Assembly: GCA_030600865.1 (NCBI GenBank) | Contig: JAUVUS010000188.1 | Span: 1-5,708 of the forward strand | DNA from: Bacteroidales bacterium | Lineage (GTDB): Bacteria > Bacteroidota > Bacteroidia > Bacteroidales > UBA12077 | Direction of reading: 5' to 3' | DNA: 5,708 nucleotides | Shown here: positions 1 to 5,547 of the stretch, piece by piece | How the letters are laid out: each line of letters opens with the position of its first letter | How positions within the stretch are numbered: the stretch's first letter is position 1 | Made by a program: the position numbers and the translations under genes | Notes under the pieces: generated by a model | The model's database searches: none | What the model was told of the DNA's origin: nothing | The model's input: only the letters and a program-made list of their open reading frames with translations

Positions 1-1130
1 AAATTGTCCTTATCTAAAAGTGCTGTAATATTAGTTTCCCAGGGTTCAATTTCAATTGATGGAGCTTCATAAGCAGTTGATGAACTATAATACTCATCAG
101 CTAAACCTGCCATATGATGTCCCATTTCGTGAATCATTAAATAATCAGCAAATTTATTGTCAACGGCTACAGTTGTATAAAGTTTATAGATTCCGCCACC
201 ACCGTAAGTTTGTTCATTTACTAAAATTGAGGTAAACTCGTAAGGTGCTGCAGATGCAATATCACGAATGGTTCTATTATCATAACTTAAAACATAACGT
301 TCAGAATCAAAACTACTGTAATGCGTTGATAACGCAGTGCGTTTGAAAACTCTCGGATGTGGCCTCGAAACTCCCGATTCTTGTGATGGAGATTTAACAG
401 CCCAAACATTGATATCATTTTTACGAGATTTATAAGGTTCAGCATTAAGTAAATAATTAGTCATACGTTTTGCATCAGCAATAAATTTATCCATTTCTTC
501 AATTGTATAACCATCTCCAAGAAGCACTAAATCCAATTTTTCCCTTGGATCACCGCTTTCATGAATTGCAACAACTTCTTCTGTATGCTTAATATCTGTA
601 GGATTAACCAAACGAGATTCAGGATCAATATCATATGTCCAAACAGGTTGGAATTTGTTTTGACCATCGCGTTTGCTAATTCTAACTGTTACCGGTTTTA
701 CAGGCCAAGGGAAACGAACAGACTCATGAAATGTTCCCCATTCTTTTTTAGCTTCAGGTGTCCATTGCCACTCACCAAAAATACTGGCATATCCACGCGA
801 ATACAATAAGGTTTTAGATTCCTGATCGATTACTTCTAAGAAAAAGTAGCCAAGTTCTAACTCATCAATTAATGTTTTTGTACTTCCGTACCATTCTCCG
901 TCAGATATAATTTTGTCTACGGCAAAATGCTCAGTCTCTGAATTTCCTGTGTGGAAATAATCTAAGCGCATAGTTTTGTTTTTAAAGAAATCATTAAAAA
1001 CAACATTCCCGTTATTTACCACATTAATTTCTGCAACAACAACATTTTTAGCTTTGTTTTGCTCCGGTTGAGTAGGAGTACAGGCTATAAGTACAATAAC
1101 TCCTAATAATAAAGATAATAGCTTTTTCAT
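1..1130 (-). CDS. M64 (IgA-peptidase family) zinc metallopeptidase lipoprotein, C-terminus cut by window edge
   Basis: Predicted secreted zinc endopeptidase anchored as a lipoprotein. The frame is open from an ATG (complement of 1128-1130) to the left edge, giving 376 residues; the stop is not in the window. The N-terminus has two lysines, a hydrophobic run and a lipobox, LIAC, with the acylated Cys at residue 17. A beta-rich N-terminal domain typical of Bacteroidota M64 proteins follows (about 25-185). The catalytic domain opens with LDLVLLGDGYT (199-209), continues with a YGGGGIY segment, and carries the zinc site HEMGHHMAGLADEYY at 334-348. His334 and His338 are ligands and Glu335 is the general base; Asp345 probably gives the third ligand. 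These motifs are diagnostic of family M64. The family was named for a clostridial IgA protease, but the substrates of Bacteroidota members are mostly unknown, so IgA cleavage should not be assumed. Relatives are usually a little over 400 residues, so only a short tail is probably missing. It is divergent from the sigma operon, so it has its own promoter. No clear one was found. Confidence 0.93.
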   Translation of the reverse strand, partial: MKKLLSLLLGVIVLIACTPTQPEQNKAKNVVVAEINVVNNGNVVFNDFFKNKTMRLDYFHTGNSETEHFAVDKIISDGEWYGSTKTLIDELELGYFFLEVIDQESKTLLYSRGYASIFGEWQWTPEAKKEWGTFHESVRFPWPVKPVTVRISKRDGQNKFQPVWTYDIDPESRLVNPTDIKHTEEVVAIHESGDPREKLDLVLLGDGYTIEEMDKFIADAKRMTNYLLNAEPYKSRKNDINVWAVKSPSQESGVSRPHPRVFKRTALSTHYSSFDSERYVLSYDNRTIRDIASAAPYEFTSILVNEQTYGGGGIYKLYTTVAVDNKFADYLMIHEMGHHMAGLADEYYSSSTAYEAPSIEIEPWETNITALLDKDN

Positions 1131-1161
1131 GGTTTAATTTTTTGTTTAAAGATAACTTTAT

Positions 1162-1194
1162 TTTGGATAATTTATTTTTCAGGAACAATTTTTG
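1162..1194 (+). promoter_or_regulatory. Candidate Bacteroidota-type promoter for the sigma/FecR/receptor operon
   Basis: A TTTG at 1162-1165 lies 21 bases before AATTTTTG at 1187-1194. Known Bacteroidota vegetative promoters have TTTG near -33 and TAnnTTTG near -7, about 20 bases apart, so this pair fits with one mismatch in the -7 box. Transcription would start near 1201, leaving a leader of about 40 nt before the TTG start of the sigma gene. In DNA this AT-rich such a match can arise by chance, and an ECF-dependent promoter could exist instead. Confidence 0.3.
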
Positions 1195-1231
1195 TAGTTT
1201 GAAAATGATTAATTTCGTTTTTTAATAAAAA

Positions 1232-1245
1232 TCAATTCGAATTGA
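1232..1245. promoter_or_regulatory. Perfect 14-bp palindrome spanning the sigma-factor start codon
   Basis: TCAATTCGAATTGA is identical to its own reverse complement and contains the TTG start codon (1242-1244) of the ECF sigma gene. With no central loop it would act as a DNA site for a dimeric protein rather than as an RNA hairpin. At about 30% GC roughly one 14-bp palindrome is expected by chance in a window this size, so the support is its position in a 111-bp divergent gap, not its rarity. Confidence 0.3.
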
Positions 1246-1757
1246 ATAAGATTTTAAATTCAGATCAAAATCATATAAAGATATTTAAAGAATATTTTGA
1301 TAAATACTTCGATGATATCAGGGCTTACTTGTATTATAAATGTTCTGATATAGAATTGTCAGAAGATATTTCACAGGAAGTTTTTATGAAACTTTGGGAA
1401 AATATTGATAAAATAAAACAGGATACAGTAAAATCTTATTTATATACCATTGCCGGTAACTTGTTTAAAAATCATTATAATCGTAAAAAGGTTGAATTTA
1501 AATTTACTTCAAGTTTATCAGAATCTTTTGCAGAATCACCGGAGTTTTTAATGGAATTTAAGGAGTTCGATAAAATACTTCAAAGTACATTAGCAAAAAT
1601 ACCCGAAAAAAGCAGAATTGTTTTTCTAATGAGCAGAATTGATAAGCTAAGCTATAAGGAAATTGCGGAAAGGTTACAATTAAGTGTCAAGGCTGTTGAA
1701 AAAAGAATGAAAAAAGCATTAGAGATTTTAAATAATTTAATCGATTTTAAAGTATAA
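1242..1757 (+). CDS. ECF-type RNA polymerase sigma-70 factor (FecI-like)
   Basis: Extracytoplasmic-function sigma factor that would direct RNA polymerase to a small regulon, held inactive by the FecR-like protein encoded next. It is 171 residues long, normal for the class. Region 2 covers about residues 15-83, with the EDISQEVF block (41-48), the MKLWENI core-binding helix (49-55) and an SYLYTIAGNLFKNHYNRKK stretch that fits the -10 recognition helices. Region 4 covers about 109-166: LAKIPEKSRIVFLMSR (117-132), then the helix-turn-helix LSYKEIAERLQLSVKAVEKR (136-155), which would contact the -35 element. Region 3 is absent, as expected for ECF factors. The start is TTG at 1242: no in-frame ATG exists between the upstream TGA (1206) and Met49, and starting at Met49 would remove half of region 2. 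There is no Shine-Dalgarno sequence, only an A-rich stretch. It heads a compact operon with the anti-sigma and receptor genes. The product call is firm; the exact start is less so. Confidence 0.95.
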   Translation: MNKILNSDQNHIKIFKEYFDKYFDDIRAYLYYKCSDIELSEDISQEVFMKLWENIDKIKQDTVKSYLYTIAGNLFKNHYNRKKVEFKFTSSLSESFAESPEFLMEFKEFDKILQSTLAKIPEKSRIVFLMSRIDKLSYKEIAERLQLSVKAVEKRMKKALEILNNLIDFKV

Positions 1758-1769
1758 ATTTGATTTGAA

Positions 1770-2615
1770 ATGAGCAATCAGAATAAAGATATCGATAAAA
1801 TAATATCATCATACAAGCCACCTTTTAAAAAAACTAAGGCTGAGGTTTGGGGTGAAATAATTTCTAAAATTGAAAGCAGATCAAAACCTGCTACTTATAG
1901 GATTATTACTTTTAATAGAAAATTTTATTATGCAGCAGCTTCTTTCCTAATATTTTTAGCCATTACATTATTTGTTGCAGATAAATCATACAAAACTTAC
2001 TATGTTGAAAATGGAGCAAAACAAGAAATTATTCTGCCTGATAACTCTATTGTTTTAATTAATAGCGATTCACATTTTTCTTACTCAAAGCTTACCTGGA
2101 ATTTTAAAAGAAAAGTAAAATTAAATGGTGAAGCTTATTTCAAAGTTAAAACAGGTAATGAATTTATTGTTACCACTCCAATAGCTCAAGTACAGGTATT
2201 AGGTACAGAATTTAACACGTATTCAAGAAACGGATTATTTGAAACTAAATGTTTCTCAGGGAAAGTTCAGGTTAAAAACAAGACAAATAAAATAGTTTTA
2301 ACAAAGGGGAAAGCTTTAAGCATAGAAGTAAAAAATAATAAAAGCAAGCAATTTAATTTTGATCACATCAATAATAAAGATTGGAGAAATGATGTATTTT
2401 CGTTCGATAAAAAAAGTCTGGAATTTGTTTTTGATGAATTAAGTAGGGTGTTTGACGTTGAAATTGTAATTGTAATAATTAATAATATACACGAACGAAA
2501 ATTTACAGGAAATTTTGAAAAAGAGAGTATTGAAAATGCTTTGGATGTGGTTTGTTTATCAATGCAATTAAACTATAGAATTACTAATGATAAAACAGTT
2601 ATTATTGAAGAATAG
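1770..2615 (+). CDS. FecR-family anti-sigma factor, single-pass inner-membrane protein
   Basis: Membrane anti-sigma factor that should bind the ECF sigma factor in the cytoplasm and receive the signal from the outer-membrane receptor in the periplasm. It has 281 residues. A short cytoplasmic N-terminus (1-50) carries PFKKTKAEVWGEIISKI (18-34), the sigma-binding part by analogy. One hydrophobic span follows at about 52-70. The periplasmic FecR domain runs from about 77 to 187, with the family motifs QEIILPDNSIVLINSDS (85-101), LNGEAYFKV (118-126) and VLGTEFNTY (143-151). A C-terminal domain (about 208-280) matches the Bacteroidota FecR C-terminal (DUF4974) pattern, including the FDELSRVFDVE and KFTGNFEKESIENALDVV blocks. 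The ATG at 1770 lies 12 nt after the sigma stop. The 3' end overlaps the receptor gene by 29 nt. Both point to one transcript, with translational coupling likely. The VIVIINN stretch before the KFTG block is unusually isoleucine/valine-rich. Confidence 0.94.
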   Translation: MSNQNKDIDKIISSYKPPFKKTKAEVWGEIISKIESRSKPATYRIITFNRKFYYAAASFLIFLAITLFVADKSYKTYYVENGAKQEIILPDNSIVLINSDSHFSYSKLTWNFKRKVKLNGEAYFKVKTGNEFIVTTPIAQVQVLGTEFNTYSRNGLFETKCFSGKVQVKNKTNKIVLTKGKALSIEVKNNKSKQFNFDHINNKDWRNDVFSFDKKSLEFVFDELSRVFDVEIVIVIINNIHERKFTGNFEKESIENALDVVCLSMQLNYRITNDKTVIIEE

Positions 2616-5244
2616 TTTGTATCGAAGCGTTAGATTTGTTTTTATTATTCTTGTTGTAATACTTGTTGTTAGCAAAAAAAAATCATTTGCTCAGCACCAA
2701 AATTTAAGTTTTAATGCCAGCCTTGATTCTGTTTTATCATATTTTTCTCAAGAATTTGGGTATAAATTTGCGTATGATAACGAACTTGTCCAAAAAATAA
2801 TCATTAATCAAAAAATCAATTTCTCGGATTCAGAAAAGGAATTGGAAAAGCTTTTAATATCTAATGGATTTAGTTTTAAGCTTATTAATTCGGTTTATGT
2901 AATTATTCCAACCGATATCCCTAAAAAAAAATACAATTTAGTTGGTATAGTTAAAGATAAAGAAACCGGAGAATCTCTTCCGTTTGCTCATATTATTACT
3001 ACCGATAAAGAACTGTTTTGTGTATCGAATCAGGATGGCTATTTTTCATTTCTTGATTTAAGTCTTGATACATTAAATCTTATAATTAGTTATGTAGGTT
3101 ATAATCCGGCTGTTTATAAGATAAAATCATTTAATGAAGGTAAATTAAAAGTATTCTATTTATCATCTCAGAATCTCGAAATCAACGAAGTTGTTATTCA
3201 TGCTGAATCAGAAAGTACTTTTCAAGCCGATAATCAAACAGGATTAACTACCTTAAATACTCTAGACATATATAAATTACCTAATTCAGGCGAAAGCGAT
3301 GTTTTAAAATTAGTGCAAATGATGCCGGGTATTAAAAGTACTAATGAATCGTCGGCCGATTTAATTATCAGGGGAGGAACAATGGATCAGAACCTCATAC
3401 TTTTTGATGATTTTACATTGTATCATGTCGATCATTTTTATGGAATGGTAAGTTCATTAAACCCAAAAGTCATTAAGCATATTCAGGTTTATAAAGGAGG
3501 ATTCGATGCGCGTTATGGAGGACGAATGAACAGTGTTGTAAATATTGTTGGTAAATCAGGTAATTCGGTTAAGCCATCGGTTGATTTCGGAGTTAATATG
3601 CTTAGTGTCAATTTAATGATCGAAGCTCCGTTATTTAATAAAGGTTCTGTATTAATCGCAGGCAGACGATCATATACTGATATTTTTCAAACCCAATTAT
3701 TCAATCAAATGTTTGAAAATATTAATGATTATGACGAAATAAATATTTTGCCAGCAGATTCTTTTAACATATCAGATGGTATGTCAGGTGGCATGTCGGA
3801 TACCGATGATTATAAACCTGTTTTTTATTTTTATGATATTAATGCTAAACTTTCATATTCCATAACTGAAAAAGATAATATTGCATTAAGCTATTTTTCG
3901 AGTTTTGATAAACTAAAAAGAGATGAATCAATATATGGTAGTTTTTTTAGAAATGACGATGTTCTTGGAAATAATGGTTTAAGCTTAAGGTGGGGAAGAC
4001 AGTGGAATAACAGGTTTTATACAAAGTTTCTCTTAAGTCAGTCGAAATTTTTTAACGAATTTTTAAGTACAGAACAGTATGAGTTAGATTTTGAAAATTA
4101 TATTACTTATAAAATTCAAAATACAAATGATGTTGATGAAAAAGCATTAAAATTTAATTCCGAGTACAAATATTCAGATCATTTAAGCCTTGACTTTGGT
4201 TATGAGCTAGTTAATCAGCACATAAACTATATGTTAAAATATTCTTATGACGATTATGAAGAAATAGGTGAGGATATTTCTAATAATAGTTATTTGCACT
4301 CGGCTTTTATTCAAGGAAGATTAGAAAACTTTCATAAATTCGATCTAAGTCTGGGACTCCGAAACAGCTATTATAAGCAAACCGATAAATTATATTTAGA
4401 ACCCAGATTTAATTTAACATATCATTGGAACAATTATTTTAGATTAAAAGCAGCGATAGGAAAATATAATCAGTTTTTAACTAAAGTTTTTACCGGCGAA
4501 GAAATTACAAATTCCAAAAGTTTATGGTTTATTTCTGATGGTGTAGATATACCTGTTGGAGAATCAAATCAATTCATCGTGGGGTTTCAATACAGCAAAA
4601 ATAAGTTTCTTATTGATGTTGAGTATTATAAAAAGAAAGTTGACGGTATAGTTAAATACGTATATGATTTTTCAAGTTATTACGAATTAACATACGATAC
4701 CTCATTTTACGAAACCGGAGCATCATTTCATAGTGGTTCTTCAGATATTCAGGGAGTTGATGTTTTAATAAGTAAAGACTTTGGCAAGTTTTATAGTTGG
4801 ATTAGTTATTCTTTAAGCGAGAACAATAATAAATTCGACAAATTAAATAATGGAAAACAGTTTTCTTCAGTTAACGACCAGAGACACGAATTTAAAATTG
4901 CAGGAATAAAATCATTCAAGAATTGGAATGTTGCACTAACGTGGATTTATGGAACCGGCTTTGTTTATTCCTATCCATATTATTCTATTGATGATTATAC
5001 CTATTATTCGGAAGATGTAAAATTGCCTGATTATCATAAACTGGATTGCAGTTTTACTTACAACTTTTGTTTAAGGAATTTCAAAGGTAACATTGGTATT
5101 TCAGTTTTAAATTTATATAACCGGCAAAACAAAAAAATACAAGAATTAATCCCTTATGTTGATGAATCTGATACTTATTATGATTTAATGTCGGTTAACC
5201 TGCCCGGAAGAGCTATAAGCGCATTTTTTAATATTAAGTTTTAG
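2587..5244 (+). CDS. TonB-dependent outer-membrane receptor/transducer with STN and carboxypeptidase-regulatory-like domains
   Basis: Outer-membrane gated beta-barrel that imports a ligand with TonB/ExbBD energy and probably signals to the FecR protein. It has 885 residues. The order is: signal peptide 1-35 (SFA-Q cleavage plausible after Ala35); STN domain about 38-108, the periplasmic domain that contacts FecR in known transducers; carboxypeptidase-regulatory-like beta-sandwich about 117-200 (LVGIVKDKETGESLPFAHI, then DGYFSF and ISYVGY); plug about 219-325, with LKLVQMMPGI, IIRGG (260-264) and VYKGGFDARYGGRMNSVVNI; then a barrel to the C-terminus ending AFFNIKF, with the terminal Phe expected of outer-membrane barrels. 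The ATG at 2587 overlaps fecR by 29 nt. A TTG at 2617, just after the fecR stop, would shorten the product by 10 residues and still leave a signal peptide. The ligand is unknown: there is no SusD partner in the window, and nothing points specifically to siderophores. The SusC-like N-terminal extension with no visible SusD suggests a FecA-type system. Confidence 0.94.
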   Translation: MIKQLLLKNSLYRSVRFVFIILVVILVVSKKKSFAQHQNLSFNASLDSVLSYFSQEFGYKFAYDNELVQKIIINQKINFSDSEKELEKLLISNGFSFKLINSVYVIIPTDIPKKKYNLVGIVKDKETGESLPFAHIITTDKELFCVSNQDGYFSFLDLSLDTLNLIISYVGYNPAVYKIKSFNEGKLKVFYLSSQNLEINEVVIHAESESTFQADNQTGLTTLNTLDIYKLPNSGESDVLKLVQMMPGIKSTNESSADLIIRGGTMDQNLILFDDFTLYHVDHFYGMVSSLNPKVIKHIQVYKGGFDARYGGRMNSVVNIVGKSGNSVKPSVDFGVNMLSVNLMIEAPLFNKGSVLIAGRRSYTDIFQTQLFNQMFENINDYDEINILPADSFNISDGMSGGMSDTDDYKPVFYFYDINAKLSYSITEKDNIALSYFSSFDKLKRDESIYGSFFRNDDVLGNNGLSLRWGRQWNNRFYTKFLLSQSKFFNEFLSTEQYELDFENYITYKIQNTNDVDEKALKFNSEYKYSDHLSLDFGYELVNQHINYMLKYSYDDYEEIGEDISNNSYLHSAFIQGRLENFHKFDLSLGLRNSYYKQTDKLYLEPRFNLTYHWNNYFRLKAAIGKYNQFLTKVFTGEEITNSKSLWFISDGVDIPVGESNQFIVGFQYSKNKFLIDVEYYKKKVDGIVKYVYDFSSYYELTYDTSFYETGASFHSGSSDIQGVDVLISKDFGKFYSWISYSLSENNNKFDKLNNGKQFSSVNDQRHEFKIAGIKSFKNWNVALTWIYGTGFVYSYPYYSIDDYTYYSEDVKLPDYHKLDCSFTYNFCLRNFKGNIGISVLNLYNRQNKKIQELIPYVDESDTYYDLMSVNLPGRAISAFFNIKF

Positions 5245-5249
5245 TTTCT

Positions 5250-5323
5250 TGTCATTCCTGCGAAGGCAGGAATCTGTATATTAATAGATTCCTGATCTTC
5301 GTTTCACTCCGTCAGGAATGACA
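5250..5323. repeat. Composite palindromic repeat, REP/MITE-like
   Basis: Outer arms TGTCATTCCTG (5250-5260) and CAGGAATGACA (5313-5323) are perfect 11-bp inverted repeats. Inside them CAGGAATCT (5267-5275) and AGATTCCTG (5286-5294) form a second 9-bp pair around a 10-nt loop. Each side also folds alone: CCTGC/GCAGG (5257-5261 and 5266-5270) and CCTGA/TCAGG (5291-5295 and 5312-5316). The whole can form a cruciform or a branched RNA. From memory, GTCATTCCTGCGAAGGCAGG-type sequences recur as dispersed intergenic repeats in many bacteria, including Bacteroidota, which suggests a mobile non-coding repeat. It starts 5 bp after the receptor stop codon. No T-run follows on either strand, so it is not a standard terminator, though it could stabilise the 3' end of the operon mRNA. 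Confidence 0.8.
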
Positions 5324-5352
5324 TTAAATAAAAAAAGTAGGGTGTTTTGATG

Positions 5353-5392
5353 GTTGTTTGTAATTGTATTCAGAAAAGCAATTATAAACAAT
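5353..5392 (+). promoter_or_regulatory. Inverted repeat forming a 14-bp hairpin that overlaps a start codon
   Basis: GTTGTTTGTAATTG (5353-5366) pairs with CAATTATAAACAAT (5379-5392) around a 12-nt loop, with no mismatches and two G-U pairs if transcribed on the plus strand. The 3' arm takes in the first two bases of the ATG at 5391. As RNA it would hide the start codon and its upstream region; as DNA it could be a dimer-binding operator. The wobble positions, both of G-U type, slightly favour an RNA function. No loop function or ligand-binding fold is recognisable. Confidence 0.45.
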
Positions 5393-5543
5393 GTTAAAAA
5401 AACAGGAACATATCAATAAAATAATAAATCCGAAGAATAGTACTCAAAACTATTTGGATATGTTTTTATCTGATAAAATTCAATTAAAAGTTCCTGTAAA
5501 AACTTCACATGATGAAATCTGGACAAGCCTTTACAATCGTGTA
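5391..5543 (+). pseudogene. Truncated N-terminus of a possible FecR-like/anti-sigma protein
   Basis: The plus-strand frame starts with ATG at 5391 and stays open to a TGA at 5598-5600, but only about the first 50 codons look genuine. They are AT-rich like the operon (39 G+C in 150 bases, hand count). They end in PVKTSHDEIWTSLYNRV (35-51), which lines up position by position with PFKKTKAEVWGEIISKI of the FecR protein in this window: shared Pro, Lys, Glu and Trp and conservative changes elsewhere. From codon 51 the frame runs antisense through an unrelated aldolase fragment, so those 19 residues are not natural to it. It could be the start of a second membrane anti-sigma factor or of another Bacteroidota protein that shares this short motif; no sigma gene lies directly before it. 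It follows the REP-like repeat and has a hairpin over its start codon. The similarity is suggestive, not proof. Confidence 0.45.
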
Positions 5544-5547
5544 CCCT
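5541..5547. other. Breakpoint between two unrelated truncated genes
   Basis: Left of this point the plus-strand frame has 26% GC; right of it the minus-strand aldolase fragment has 47% GC (39/150 and 79/168, hand counts). Both coding signals stop within a few bases of each other and neither reaches a natural stop. No insertion sequence, target duplication or long repeat is visible at the join. It may be a deletion or recombination scar, or an assembly chimera at a contig end. Confidence 0.7.

Noticed and set aside
561..809. Plus-strand open frame of 82 codons
   Set aside because: It lies wholly antisense to the M64 peptidase gene, whose motifs and lipobox are convincing; its composition (Asn, Cys, Phe, Arg rich) is that of a shadow frame.
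1147..1154. TATCTTTA on the minus strand as the -7 box of the M64 gene
   Set aside because: It has a mismatch to TAnnTTTG, no TTTG at the right distance upstream, and would leave a leader of only about 10 nt.
1205..1225. Six-codon leader peptide MINFVF
   Set aside because: There is no ribosome-binding signal and no run of regulatory codons or attenuator fold; kept only as part of the T6-tract observation.
3493..3508. AAAGGAGG followed by an ATG inside the receptor gene
   Set aside because: The bases encode the conserved plug residues KGGFDA; the ATG is out of frame and reaches a stop after seven codons.
5250..5340. Rho-independent terminator after the receptor gene
   Set aside because: The stem is long and branched but no T-run follows; the downstream bases are A-rich on the plus strand, and the other strand also lacks a T tract.
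5346..5390. Bacteroidota promoter before the 5391 frame
   Set aside because: TTTG elements exist at 5346 and 5357 but no TAnnTTTG lies at the correct spacing.
5413..5544. Minus-strand extension of the aldolase frame to a stop at 5413
   Set aside because: After the YPPR residues the family pattern is lost and the reading frame is antisense to the AT-rich 5391 frame; it is read-through past the breakpoint.
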